Position numbers and translations under genes: made by a program. From NCBI GenBank assembly GCA_030272585.1, contig BSYQ01000003.1:7378001-7442000 (forward strand): a stretch of 64,000 bases of DNA, written 5' to 3'. A model generated the notes under the pieces. It saw only the letters and a list, made by a program, of their open reading frames with translations, was not told the DNA's origin and ran no database searches. Origin of the DNA: Bryopsis sp. KO-2023 (Eukaryota > Chlorophyta > Ulvophyceae > Bryopsidales > Bryopsidaceae). Numbering within the stretch: the stretch's first letter is position 1; every line of letters begins with the position of its first letter. Shown here piece after piece: positions 32,046 to 42,900 of the stretch.

Positions 32046-33699
32046 GATCAATCTTCAAATAATGGATGTGATAAAGTATTTGAAAGGCCTACAACGTGCG
32101 TATATATGTCCAAATATAGATATTGTTTTAAATAGATTTAAGTATTGGTGATCTGAAACACTCATTAACAAAATGAGAGTATATTTAAGATTTGGCTGAT
32201 CGTCTCGTCAAGTTGCAACAAACAGCACGTTTTAGAAACAAAATGAAAGGGGTAAAATGGTGATTCTTTAAACGTGAGAGGGGTCTTTTACAATACCAAG
32301 ATCTTGTGAAGGGTAGTGGTTTGAAAGTGATTTTCTACCAGAGGTTTTGCAATTCTTTCTCTTATTTAACAATTTGGTTTGAAAATAAAAACCATCAGGG
32401 TTGGAGGATGGGTGGTAAATCAGTGAATTTGATCCCGATTCAAATTACATGGGTGGTTGGATGGGAAGGTTTGAGGATTTCTCGTCTGTGCAATATTTTG
32501 CACTGAGTGGCGTTCGCCTGATATCCAGGTGTGCTGAGTCAATTTGACTTTTTGTTTGGGTGGTTTGGTTGTGCAACACAACCATAGTTGTCTGTACATT
32601 TGTAAACAAATATGGGAACAATGCGGTTTGGTGCAAAAAATTTGCCCCTTGTAAAAAGTTTTCCGGTTTGGTATCGGTTTGGTATTGGGTTCGTTGGTTG
32701 AGGCAATGTGAATGAGACTGGATGCCAGCAAGCTTACAATGCCTCGACTTTAAAGTATAAATTTATACTCTCCCTTGGGTTAGCGACATCTACCAACCCC
32801 AGTCCATGATACTGTCCAAACTAACCCAACTGACAAACGTCATCAACTTAACCACGTGCCCAGCTCCGTAACATTCTACCATCATGATCTCAGGGAACTA
32901 GATCTACCCATCACTGTTACAGGTGGGCACCCCTTGACGAGGATGGAATTCCATTCTTGGTTCAGAAATATAGTCTGGCAGAGATCTCTCATTCTAGAAT
33001 ATTCTTCGAAAGAAACAATGGATCGCTTCGCTGATCGCCTGAGACACTCAAAATCCCCGATACATTTTTGTAGGGATGGGTTGTTCCTTCCCAATTGTCC
33101 GACGGTTACGGGCAACTCATCTTTGACCCATCAGAATACGGGACAGTACGTTGTGTTTCGTTTGTGTTGCATAAGCGCATCAGTCCTTCGTCCAGCCAGT
33201 GGTTGACCGTCTCAAATTTCTTGTTTTCAAGCAATGTTTGATATGCAGCACTGGGTTGAATTTTAGACCCAACGCTCCCCAGTGAGCGTTTTCTCGAGCA
33301 GTTATTTGGTTTCAACTGGCTTCTTTATTCTTTTCGAACTAAATTTCGTGGACAAAATAGTCCATGACTAGTTTGGGTTTTATTTATTTTTTCACATCGG
33401 TTTTTGAGACATCCACGCTCTCTTGTTCCAACACAGCTGAACAATGGGAAAAATATACTCCTCAAGATACTCATGCCAGAAATGAAAAATCTTCTCCGCC
33501 CAAACGCCCCAAGAAAACAACATGACGACATTGGCACAATGACAAAGGGCAGAAGCTGTATACACCACGCCAGGAAGTTATGCGTATCAAATGTAAAATA
33601 TTAGATTCCAACCAAAGAATTATGTATTCTTTTCAAAGAGGGAAATATCAGTGATGGAATTATGTCATCAGATGAGTTTTCTTGATTATCGTTAGATCG
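32046..33699. other. Intergenic, no supported gene
   Basis: Downstream of the secreted-protein gene. ORFs of up to 116 codons occur on both strands (for example plus 32856-33206) but show no recognisable domain and no splice partners. A/T-rich. I cannot exclude a short or fast-evolving gene around 32880-33120, where both strands are open. Confidence 0.4.
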
Positions 33700-34299
33700 T
33701 TAATTGTTGCGTGCTTGTGGTTTGGGAGGGTGTTGCTGGCGTTTGCGGCCAGTTTTTTGTTGGTCTACATCAAAGGTTCTGAAAGAAGTTTTACGAAACA
33801 AGATCTCAGGCCTCCGCCATCACATGAAATATCCAACCGATAAAATCTGAGGTGTTTTGTTGGTGTTGATCCAACGAGAAATTAACCCTGTGATATATAT
33901 CTTTATTCCAAATGCTTCGAAGTTTGTTGAAGGTGATCTGATGTGGCGCCTTTGGGGTGTTCATTGTCATTCTCGATTGCTCTGTTGCTCAATCTCAGAC
34001 CGGTGTTTTGCTAATCCCAGCACAAAAACCAAGGAAGCGCCGTTCTTCGATGCTCTCGATCTCATTCCGTTGTCGACCCTAGATCTATTGTTGGTGCTGG
34101 AAATTTCCCGCCAATAGACACTATGGGGTGAAAATATTGTCAAGGTTGTAACCTTCTGTTGACAAGCTAGTCTCCTGTTCATCGTCGTGTTATGATGATC
34201 ATATTTCTCGGTCAAACTAAATGTCTTCTGATAAACTTGGCTGGCAATAGCACACTCTGCGAGAAACATGCAAATCGATATCAGATATATTATATCCAT
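33700..34299 (-). CDS. Weak candidate: short secreted protein gene
   Basis: ATG at 34299 opens a frame with a good signal-peptide-like leader (MDIIYLISICMFLAECAIAS). A separate stretch 33778-33700 from a TTTCAG acceptor reads TFDVDQQKTGRKRQQ to a TAA. A possible middle exon starts at 34096. Phases of the three pieces do not all agree, so the model is incomplete or wrong. No family recognised. It may be a rapidly evolving secreted protein or chance. Confidence 0.22.
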
Positions 34300-35086
34300 C
34301 GCATTGCTTTCGCCAAAAGATCAGTTTGCGACATTTTTGCTTTAAAAAATTGCAGCAAGTAAACCGCTTGGCACCAAAACGAGTTGATGTTCAAAATTTC
34401 GGTTCACCGAAACAAAACACTGCAAAGCAATCAGAGCGTGGAGTTTTGACTTACCGTTTGCAATTTGAGCTATTCGTGAGTGTCCCATAGAAGAAGAAAG
34501 CTTTCTTCTTAAGGTGAAATCTGTTTTGGATGCTGAATTTCAGAGATATTCTCCTGTGCCCTCATTGGTGGAAAAGAGATGGAAGGAACGCTGCGATACG
34601 TTTGTTTCGTTGTGTTATCTTGTTTGCCAATTATCTCGGGATTTTAGGATTCGGACCAGAAAAATTTTCCAGAAAAGAAAAATCCTGTTTTTTCTTCTCT
34701 CCCACACAAATATCAGTCAAAAAGCACAAATCAAATCGTGCAGCCTTGCAACACACTGATGGTTGTCCATCCTGTTAGAAGTTTTGTTCTTCCCACTAAA
34801 AGAGCCCCCAAACAGTCCATCGATGGATATCCTCAAAAAAAGAAACATGGAATCAAGATCAGAGAAGAGATTAAGAATCCCTTCGTCGCCGGTCTTCGCC
34901 CAGCTATTTCTCCGAATAAAGAATGGAACGTTATTCGCTGTTTGAAACTTGTTTTTGACACAGTTAAATTTTAACTCAGCTAACTTTCGACTCAACAAAG
35001 AGTAAAGCCTTCAAACCATCAACCGCATTTTTCTGATCAGAAGGAACCCCAATCGGAATAAGCTCCAAGGAAGAATGGATACTGCT
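34300..35086. other. Left flank of the second retroelement, unresolved
   Basis: Contains several short ORFs on both strands (for example plus 34738-34974). The minus strand at 35076-34974 is protein-like (LELIPIGVPSDQKNAVDGLK) and ends in TGA, and could be a terminal exon whose upstream part lies beyond the retroelement near 39750. The joined pre-insertion sequence, however, has a stop in that frame, so I do not call a gene. Confidence 0.3.
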
Positions 35087-35090
35087 CTAT
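35087..35090. repeat. Target-site duplication CTAT, left copy
   Basis: CTAT directly precedes the left LTR and recurs at 39745-39748 directly after the right LTR. Four bases is slightly shorter than the 5 bp usual for Ty3/gypsy. Confidence 0.7.
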
Positions 35091-35239
35091 TGTCAGAATT
35101 GATGGGAAGGTAGCTCGTGATTGATTAGACAGGGTCATCTTATGGGATTAGAACATGGGATAGATCAAACATGGTTGTGGTTAAAGAACGAAGGTACTTT
35201 GATTCAATGTAAGCAGCTGTTTACTTCACGTTCTTGATA
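35091..35239 (+). repeat. 5' LTR of the compact element
   Basis: 149 bp, apparently identical to 39596-39744. Very short for an LTR that must hold promoter, transcription start and polyadenylation signals. Its last base is the A of the gag-pol start codon. Confidence 0.93.
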
Positions 35240-38200
35240 TGGTTTCGGAGCTTGGGAAAACGAAGTTTTCAACCTGGACAAGGGAAGTAGCTGAATGGGC
35301 TATTCCGTATGCTGGGTGTGGTGGGATTTCTTTTGAGGAGAAATCGTATGCGTTACTGCGATTAGCGGTCCCAGGAAGCCCAGCATGTCGGCTGTTTGCG
35401 AATAGAATCGAAAAAGTCCAAACGCAAGGACTGGAATTGAATTTTATTAACGGGAAATATGCGGGAGAAGATGCCACGGAGTTTACGGTGTTCGCTAGTC
35501 CTTTGAGTGCGGTTGGAGCCGCTGAAGCATGGATTATTTTGGTCGCTGAGTTACGGGCGGCGCTTCCTACAGACTTGGCGTCAGATGAGCAAAAGCTGCG
35601 TAGGGAGAAAATGCGACCTAAGGAGAAACTGGAGCATTTCACGACTCGTTTTTGTCAGGCAGCAGATCAAATGGATAAACTCGCAGAAACGGTGAAGTGC
35701 AGTATTTTATATTCGCATCTCCCGAAGTCAGCACAGGAACTCGTGCGTTCATTGCCTAAGTCTTCGACTACTCTTAAGGCAATGCTGGAGCGTTTGCATG
35801 AGAGCCTTGCGTGGGATTCTGGAGGAGGAGCTGTTGGTTCCGCCGCGGACCCGATGGAAATTGATACAGTTAATGTGCAGAGTGTTATCCAGGGCGAACG
35901 GGTCGAGTTTTCCGCTATTAAAACGATGCAGGATTTTCGTATGGCTTCACGCCATTTGGCTCGCAGGAATCAGGGCTATCGCAATTTTTTACAGGATGTT
36001 TTACGTGACGGAGCTCGTGGGACTCAACGCCAAGGTCGTTTTCAGAATCGGCCGTGGCAGCGGCCTAAGAATTATCGCCAGGGTCAAACGGAGCGGGAGA
36101 AAATTTTCAATATTGATGTGCCAGTTTTTGAGGATGCTTTGTTTGGCGGCGATGTTGATACGAATCAGGGGGACACTGAGGAGCAAAGCCAGGGGGTTAA
36201 CACTGTAAAGATGACCAGTTCGGGTTCGCTGTTGTTTTGCCCTGCCGTGATTAATGCACAAGTCACGTGCAATGGGCTCATTGATACAGGTGCTGGAGTT
36301 TCTCTGATTTCGGCGAAGATTGCGAAGTTGGCTGGTGCTATTCCTCAACCTACGGAGCGCGTTTTACGCTGCGCTAATCAGTCGGCGTTAACATGTTTGG
36401 GTACCGCTCAGGTGACGCTCACTATTGGACAAACATCTCTTCAGCAATGGGTTTTTGTCTGTCCCGAGCTGGGTTACGACATGATTTTGGGGAATGATGT
36501 GCTTTGTGAGCTCAAGGCCAAACCCAATCCCGCGCATCGGGTTTTGGAACTTCCTCGCCAACCTGCCGTTCAATGTTTGGCCGTTGCTCCTGAGTCGGTT
36601 GGTGATCAGGGTTTTGTTTGGCGTTTGACGGCTGCTGAGCCTTTGCCTGTGCAGCCAGTGGTTAAGGATGGCGTTTTGTTCTGTGCCTTGGGGTCCTCTC
36701 GGGTTATTGCTGCCCAATCCACCCTTACTGTGGTACTCCCTATTGTACCCTCGACCTCGGTGGCATTTTTTGATTCGGGACGTTTGCCAGCGGGTGTATC
36801 GGCCTCTTCGGCCATTTGGATGCGCGGCCACTCTCTGCGAGTTACTCTTACTAATGCCACAGCTACGCCGGTTATGTTGGGAAGTCGGACAGCGATTGCT
36901 GGGGTTTTGTTGGCGGCCACGACAGTGGAGTTGAAGCAAGCGGATGGGATTGTTCGTACTCTCGCCACTTATTCCCCTCCCACCACTCCCGCTACTATGG
37001 TTGCTAATGTTCGGCCCTGTGCTGCGGATTTACCCTCGCAATTTCCGGCCTTGTTTGCGTCGACAGTGGGCTCGTTCAAACCTGAGGTCATCGAGGAATT
37101 GCCTTTTGTTTCGACTCCTAGCACGCTTGCACCCCCCCAACCTCCCCTGGTGGGTCAGGAGTTTCTTGCTGCTCAGCAACAGATCACTACCTGGACCAAG
37201 CAAGGCGTTCTGCGGCCGGTTTCCTGGACCCCTCGGGTAATGGCCCCTTTTTTTATGGTTCCCAAACCTCATTCCTCTGCGTTGCGTATGGTCGTGGATT
37301 TTCGTTTGCTTAACGCCTCAGTGCGTCAAGTATTTTCTCCAGGATTGCATCGCCATGCCTTGGTTCGTACCTTAGGGCAAAAGAAAATTTTTTCTACTCT
37401 GGATGTGTCGTCGGCGTTCACTTGTATTCGCCTGCATCCGTCGTTGCATAAGTTTTTTGGGATTTGTTTCGACCACCAATTTTTCGTTTTTACTCGGTTG
37501 CCCTTTGGGTTTCATAATTCAATGCATTGGTTTTTGCGGGCAATTCAATATTCTCTCAGCCGTGTTCGTTCTCGGTTACGAAAAGAGGTCCCGGATGCGG
37601 AATTATCGGGGTATGTTGATGATCTTTGTTTGGGGTCGGATTCTATTGAGTCCCACCGTCGCGCGTTGCTTATTCTTTGTGAAGAGCTTCAGCGCGATGG
37701 TTGGGTGCTTAATTTTGCGAAGTGTTCGTTTTTTCAGAATGAGGTCTGTTTCGTGGGGGTTCGTTTTTCCGCCCAGGGTGTTTGTTTGGATCCTTCGGTG
37801 ATTACTAAGGTCGCTCAATTTCAGCGCCCGGTTTCCCGCTTGCAGTTGCGGAGTTTTTTTGGTTTATGTTTGGGGCTGATTCCTTTCAACCCCAATGTGT
37901 CGGCGGTTCTTGCTCGCCTGCGTGCTTATTGTCAGGCCCCTCCAGATCGGTTCTCTACGCCGGAGTTTTGTCGAGATTGGGATACCGTGGTCACTCGACT
38001 TACGTCTGCTCTTTGGCGATTGCATTATTGGCAGCCACATTCCAACGAGCCCTTGCGTCTGTACGTTGACAGTTCGTCTTTGGCTCATGGTGCTCTTTTG
38101 GTGCAAGGTCAGCGGCTGGTGGCTATGTGGAGTGCCTATAATACTCAGCCCTTTCGCTCCTCCAATTTTTCGGAACTGCGAGGGTTTTGCAGAGCGGTAA

Positions 38201-39588
38201 CGGCCCTTCGCGCCTTTTTGATTAACCAGAAATTCGATATCTATACTGATAATCGAACGGTGGTGGCGATGTTTTCGGCTACGTCTTCCACCGATTTTAT
38301 ACGTCGCCAATTGGCTCAGGTGCAAGATCTTTTTGTGTACCCTTTGCGTGTGCACCATATTGCCGGCCAGGAGAATTTTTTGGCCGACTTATTATCTCGT
38401 CAACGTTATCTCGTTGAGCGTTCGGAGGTTTGCCCTGTGGAAGCTGGAAATCAGGAGTTGTGCTTGAAAAGGGAATTGGAAAAGGAAGAGCAATGGAAAG
38501 GGGTTTTGCAGGCAGCTCAGTTGTGCTACAAGCATCAGCTGGTTTGGAAAAATGGAATGTTGCAGAAATGGATGGATTCAGATTATAAGGTGGTGATTCC
38601 GCGCAGTATGGTCAAGACGGTTTTGGAGACGTGTCACGATAAAGCTGGGCACTTTGGTGTCGAGAAAACCTTGGAGAGGATGCGTCGATCGTTTTTTTGG
38701 ACAGATATGCGAAAGGATGCAGAGGCACACTGCCGTACTTGTGACACGTGCCAGCGGTTTGGAAAACTGAGGAAGACTGCCTCCAGCTTGTCGATTCCTA
38801 CAGAGCGACCTATGCAAGTGGTGGCGGTGGATTTTGTGGGACCCCTGGATATTAGCGGCGTGCACAAATACATTTTGGTGGGTGTAGACTTCTTTTCGCG
38901 TTGGATAGAAGCGAAACCGGTGTCCAGTGCGACCAGCGATCAGCTTGTTCATTTCGTGGAAGCTTGGAGGCACAAGTGGGGCCGCATTGAGTCGTTGATG
39001 GGCGATAATGGAGGAGCTTTTGGCAGCTCGTATTTTGCCAAGTATCTGACCGAGAAAAAAATTGAAAAGGTAGAGATCAGTTCGTACTCGCCAAAATCAA
39101 ATGGTAGAGTAGAAAGAGCGAATCAGACGCTCGTGCATCGACTGCAGCGCATGTGTTGGAAGGATAAATCGAGGTGGTCGGAATTCGTAACTAAGGCAGT
39201 TGAGCTGATGAGGGATTCTCGTTCAAGTGTTTTGGGGTTTTCTCCCAGAGAAATTTTATTGGGTAAAAATGCACAGGGAGAGAAAGTGGATGTTTTGGAA
39301 ATTAGAAGAAAGATTCGTGATCTAGAAAAGCAAATGGGAGAAAAGCAAGTAACAGAATTGGATCCCCAGAAGTTTTTGGAAAAAGAAATTGTGAATGGGG
39401 GTTTGGTTTTGGTTAGAAATAACCTTGGAGATGGTGTTCATGGTCAGAAGTTTGAGCCGAAATGGAAGGGACCTTATCGGGTTAGGCAAAAGAAGGGGAA
39501 TCGTTTGTTTGAATTGGAAACCATTGAAGGGGTTAAGATAAAGGGAGTGTTTCATCATGATAGGTTACGTCAGTATTTTAAGCGCTAG
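35239..39588 (+). CDS. gag-pol: Gag-Pol polyprotein of the compact element
   Basis: 1449 aa in one frame with no internal stop or shift. Residues 1-270 are Gag-like (helical, EKLEHFTTRFCQAADQMDK, then a basic RQGRFQNRPWQRPKNYRQG stretch) and lack a CCHC zinc knuckle. Protease has LIDTGAGVSLIS at about 348. A long spacer is followed by reverse transcriptase with VVDFRLLN near 686 and YVDD near 793, then RNase H with LYVDSSS near 943 and IYTDNR near 1001. Integrase has an HHCC finger at about 1133-1171 and a DDE triad near 1198, 1257 and 1292 (AVDFVGP, MGDNGGAF, NGRVERANQ). A GPY-like module (WKGPYRV) precedes the C-terminus. The start codon spans the LTR end and the primer-binding site. Fused gag-pol implies no frameshift control; processing by its own protease is expected. 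Confidence 0.95.
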   Translation: MVSELGKTKFSTWTREVAEWAIPYAGCGGISFEEKSYALLRLAVPGSPACRLFANRIEKVQTQGLELNFINGKYAGEDATEFTVFASPLSAVGAAEAWIILVAELRAALPTDLASDEQKLRREKMRPKEKLEHFTTRFCQAADQMDKLAETVKCSILYSHLPKSAQELVRSLPKSSTTLKAMLERLHESLAWDSGGGAVGSAADPMEIDTVNVQSVIQGERVEFSAIKTMQDFRMASRHLARRNQGYRNFLQDVLRDGARGTQRQGRFQNRPWQRPKNYRQGQTEREKIFNIDVPVFEDALFGGDVDTNQGDTEEQSQGVNTVKMTSSGSLLFCPAVINAQVTCNGLIDTGAGVSLISAKIAKLAGAIPQPTERVLRCANQSALTCLGTAQVTLTIGQTSLQQWVFVCPELGYDMILGNDVLCELKAKPNPAHRVLELPRQPAVQCLAVAPESVGDQGFVWRLTAAEPLPVQPVVKDGVLFCALGSSRVIAAQSTLTVVLPIVPSTSVAFFDSGRLPAGVSASSAIWMRGHSLRVTLTNATATPVMLGSRTAIAGVLLAATTVELKQADGIVRTLATYSPPTTPATMVANVRPCAADLPSQFPALFASTVGSFKPEVIEELPFVSTPSTLAPPQPPLVGQEFLAAQQQITTWTKQGVLRPVSWTPRVMAPFFMVPKPHSSALRMVVDFRLLNASVRQVFSPGLHRHALVRTLGQKKIFSTLDVSSAFTCIRLHPSLHKFFGICFDHQFFVFTRLPFGFHNSMHWFLRAIQYSLSRVRSRLRKEVPDAELSGYVDDLCLGSDSIESHRRALLILCEELQRDGWVLNFAKCSFFQNEVCFVGVRFSAQGVCLDPSVITKVAQFQRPVSRLQLRSFFGLCLGLIPFNPNVSAVLARLRAYCQAPPDRFSTPEFCRDWDTVVTRLTSALWRLHYWQPHSNEPLRLYVDSSSLAHGALLVQGQRLVAMWSAYNTQPFRSSNFSELRGFCRAVTALRAFLINQKFDIYTDNRTVVAMFSATSSTDFIRRQLAQVQDLFVYPLRVHHIAGQENFLADLLSRQRYLVERSEVCPVEAGNQELCLKRELEKEEQWKGVLQAAQLCYKHQLVWKNGMLQKWMDSDYKVVIPRSMVKTVLETCHDKAGHFGVEKTLERMRRSFFWTDMRKDAEAHCRTCDTCQRFGKLRKTASSLSIPTERPMQVVAVDFVGPLDISGVHKYILVGVDFFSRWIEAKPVSSATSDQLVHFVEAWRHKWGRIESLMGDNGGAFGSSYFAKYLTEKKIEKVEISSYSPKSNGRVERANQTLVHRLQRMCWKDKSRWSEFVTKAVELMRDSRSSVLGFSPREILLGKNAQGEKVDVLEIRRKIRDLEKQMGEKQVTELDPQKFLEKEIVNGGLVLVRNNLGDGVHGQKFEPKWKGPYRVRQKKGNRLFELETIEGVKIKGVFHHDRLRQYFKR

Positions 39589-39595
39589 GGAAGCG

Positions 39596-39744
39596 TGTCA
39601 GAATTGATGGGAAGGTAGCTCGTGATTGATTAGACAGGGTCATCTTATGGGATTAGAACATGGGATAGATCAAACATGGTTGTGGTTAAAGAACGAAGGT
39701 ACTTTGATTCAATGTAAGCAGCTGTTTACTTCACGTTCTTGATA
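39596..39744 (+). repeat. 3' LTR of the compact element
   Basis: 149 bp, apparently identical to 35091-35239, starting eight bases after the gag-pol stop codon. Followed by the right copy of the CTAT duplication. Confidence 0.93.
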
Positions 39745-40130
39745 CTATACGCTCTTGTTCGCATATCCAATCGAGGCTTCACTCAAGGCAGTAGGTTTTT
39801 GATCAATTTTTGTAAGCATTACGGTGACAGAGTTCACAGACTTTATCATGACATTATGCTGTGTTCAATGAAGCGCTTTTCTGCGAGGGTGACTGTGGTG
39901 GAAGAACCATCTTAGAATGCACAAAGACGAGAGATAAACGAAATTAACCATCAACTGAAAAAACATCGTTTCTATTAAAGAAGGAACCACAATGACATTT
40001 CTGAGTGAGGTGGGTGGGTGAATTTGGTTTAATAACCCCCCCCCCCCCCCCCCCTTGCAACTGACAGTAGAAGTTTTGTGTTCACCAAGGTTCAAAATGC
40101 AAATTGGTTGATCGAAAATGCCGATATTCC
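39745..40130. other. Right flank of the second retroelement
   Basis: No supported gene. A run of 19 cytosines lies at 40036-40054. A short minus-strand stretch near 39750-39830 is open and protein-like but cannot be connected to anything. Confidence 0.4.
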
Positions 40131-40503
40131 TCAGAACGTTTCAAATTTTCGAAAGCATTCAGCTGAGCTCCAGCACAAGCAATGAGGACCCCCGACAGTG
40201 GTTTCGACACATATAATAATTCCCCCATTCAAAACTGAATGGTCCTTCAGCTGTTCATTCAAAACCATCATATTCATAATTTCAGAATCTTTCCAATAAT
40301 GGTTTGACGACTCCTCTGCATCCTGAAACGAAAACGGGAATTTATTGGAATTTATTTATTTAATGCGACGATCCCGTATTGTTGGGTAAAGATTATGCTT
40401 AAGTACCAGGGAGCACCTCCCTTTTCTTGGACATCACACCATCCATCACATCTTTACTGGAGGGAATGATCGACCTTGGGCTTGTGTATCCAAAAAATGG
40501 CAT
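40131..40503 (-). CDS. Small unidentified two-exon gene
   Basis: Exons 40503-40417 and 40322-40131 join in phase (donor GAG|GTGCTC, acceptor TTTCAG|GAT) to a 92-aa protein from ATG to TGA. It starts MPFFGYTSPRSIIPSSKDVM, has an acidic/polar middle (DAEESSNHYWKDSEIM), and ends with a hydrophobic, Cys-rich segment, GGIIICVETTVGGPHCLCW. The composition and exon-like boundaries look real, but no family is recognised. The donor is not ideal. A longer gene continuing beyond the retroelement is possible. It is head-to-head with the LENG1-like gene, 491 bases apart. Confidence 0.45.
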
Positions 40504-40994
40504 TCCACCATTGTCCCGCTGTCATCTCTCTTTCTCTCTAATGCTTCGATCGATCAATACCTTTGCCTCCGCTGCAAAACTTCTCTTTTTTTCCTCCTAC
40601 ATGAGTTCTGCAAAATGGTATTGCTACCGATCGAAATATGGAGTTGTTTTGAAAAGCAATGAGGAAGGTGACTGCTGACTTGAGTTCAAAAGCATGAGTT
40701 GGATTCCTATTTTATATTTTTTTGTTCAAAGGTTTTTCCCCTGCAATTAATGAGTGGCAGCATCAATGTGTGGGAGGAATTTGTTCACCTCTGGTTGCAT
40801 ATCATAATCGAATCGAACAGTCTGACAATGCATTCCATGCTCGGCCATGTGTCGTCGATCAAGAATCGAACCCCACAAACGAAAGGGAATGATGAAGCAG
40901 TTTCATTTTGACTCGCTAGAAAATTTGTTATGCAGCACAAGCGTCGGTGTGATTCTTGCCGAGTTTTATCTTGTGGAGCTTTTTCCTTTGGACA

Positions 40995-42900
40995 ATGGGA
41001 GGCCATGGCGGATTGAACATTCTTCCCCAGAAGAGGTGGAACGGTGAGTGCGCCGCGAATCCCCCCCCTCTCTTTTCTTTCTTTTCAAATTTGGTGGAAA
41101 AATGGGCAGGGTTTCGACCCCTTTCCTGGTTTGCTCAAATTTCTGCAGTCTACAATCAGGACAACCGGTATCGCGTGGCGGAGGATGAGGAAAAAGCGCG
41201 TCAAAAAGCTGCAGAGGAAAAGCGAAAGAAAATCGACGCTGCCAGAGAGTGCAGGAGAAAACTGTTGCTGGAGCGAGCTGGTGGACAGGCAAGGCATTTG
41301 TGCATTTTGTTCATTTGTTCATTTTGCAACCCTAGTGAATGTGGTGTTCATCACAATACTCATGACTAACTGCATGCTGGGGAATTCCAGCATCTGATGC
41401 TAAACATCCCCAGCTGAAATGCATTGTGACTGAATGATGCAACTTCCAATCCAATTGCAATGGGGCAATCTGAATTGTATCTGGGAAAAAAAACAACCTT
41501 ACTTGGATATCGAAGTGAAATTTTCAAATCTGTACCATGAATTTTGGAACTGTGAATAGTGGCTTAATAGTGTGAAGTAAAAATAGCATCAAACATTTTG
41601 CGTCAAATGTCGATAAATACATGTGAGAAACCTGGAAAGATGGTATTTTCTTAGGTCGATGATGAAGGCATTGAATTTTGTGAAAAGGCCAGCAAAGAGA
41701 CAGCCGAATTCCGACGTGAAGTTGAGGTGAGCATTTTGCAATTCTTGCAACTTCCTTTTTTTTTGCTGAGCATGCGGGTGTGAGATTAAAAATGTGAGAG
41801 TGTGCAAAAACTTGTGGGTTTGAGGCGATAAGACTGATTTTACTAATTACTTTTATTATTGTTTTTTTATGTGTGGCTGCGCAGAAAGAACAGAGTGAAT
41901 CGAGGAGGAGAGGAAAGAAGACAGAGAGAACCAGTGATGCTAAGTTTGATGAGCGGTTCAAGTTTGCGTATGGACTCCAAGACAAAAAAGTAATTTTTTT
42001 TTTCAAGGATATATGTATATACTTATATATTTGGAACAGATTGTATGGAGCACTCCCGTCCAGAGTCTTATTCCTTATCGAAATTTTTTTATATCCTGGC
42101 TACACAGATTAATTACATTATCAGTTTTCCTGGAAAAACATCTTGCAGTTGCTTGCATGATTTTTCTCGATAGACAATTGGAAGAGGGACATGGAATAGA
42201 ATATGGGTCTGACTGGCTGGTTTTTGAATGTGTGCTCAGCCTTGGTACATCCTTCCACGAGATCCAGCAGCCGTAAGGTACGTAGGGATGGATACATCAA
42301 GTCAAAATGGCTAAGGTTGATTGAGATAGACCCTTGTTTTCTGGTGAAGCATATAGTCTTTTCAGTTTTTTTTATCTTGTTCAAATGACTTTTGCTTCTG
42401 AGAGGGGCTGGGGAGGTTGGTCGTCTGCACAATTTATCGGACGTAAATATTAAAGAAAAAGTGGGCTCTTTTGGGGACGGGTTGAATCGTTGAAGACACT
42501 GGGGGAAAATGGTGATGGTGGTTATAGGTTTTAGGAATGGAGTCCCCCCCCCAAAAAAAAATAAAAATTGGAACACAGTTATTCAATGATTGTTATCTGA
42601 TTTTTTTATTGAATGATACTCAACAGATCTTCACAGGATGCTGGCATTCCTGACGCCAATGCCAAAACGGAAGCAAGTAGCAGCAAGCGAAAGCATCGAG
42701 GAGAGGATGAGAAAAACAGCCACAAGGAAAAGTCGCACAAAAAATCCTCCCACAAGAAAAGCAAAAAGCGAAAGGCGGAAGCTCTGTTGGCTGGTCTGAA
42801 TGCAAACACCACATCTGCCTCCATGCACATGCTCAGAAAGGAGAGGTTACAGAGGGAGCGGCGAGAAAGGGAAAAGGCTAGAGATTTGTTGAAGAAATGA
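40995..42900 (+). CDS. LENG1: LENG1-like protein (CIR N-terminal domain)
   Basis: Six exons: 40995-41043, 41149-41288, 41655-41726, 41885-41989, 42240-42277 and 42627-42900, in phase, 225 aa. The N-terminus NILPQKRWNVYNQDNRYRVA followed by a charged helix matches the CIR N-terminal motif of LENG1 (family pattern NILPKKSWHVRNKDN). A short PWYILP segment matches the conserved PWY of the family. The C-terminus is a Lys/Ser-rich SHKKSSHKKSKKRK stretch and a terminal helix LRKERLQRERREREKARDLL. The family is nuclear and thought to be linked to RNA processing; direct function is poorly known. Intron 2 must start with GC (CAG|GCAAGG), because only that donor keeps phase. The start ATG is in a good context and gives the conserved N-terminus. 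Confidence 0.88.

Larger units (their letters stand above)
35091..39744 (+). mobile_element. Compact LTR retrotransposon with single gag-pol ORF
   Basis: 4654 bp with 149-bp LTRs at 35091-35239 and 39596-39744 that look identical. It is flanked by CTAT. The LTRs start TGTCAG and end TTGATA, so the terminal dinucleotides are TG...TA and not the canonical TG...CA. The primer-binding site TGGTTTCGGAGC (35240-35251) directly abuts the 5' LTR and is the same as in the chromovirus. A short purine-rich tract AGGGAAGCG (39587-39595) precedes the 3' LTR. One 1449-codon ORF fills essentially all the internal space. Identical LTRs and an intact ORF imply very recent transposition. Domain order PR-RT-RH-IN is Ty3/gypsy-like, without a chromodomain. 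Confidence 0.95.

Noticed and set aside
34974-39840. Compact retroelement inserted in a coding exon (minus strand)
   Set aside because: Both flanks are protein-like on the minus strand, but the reconstructed empty site has a TAG in the only frame open on both sides, so exon disruption cannot be claimed.
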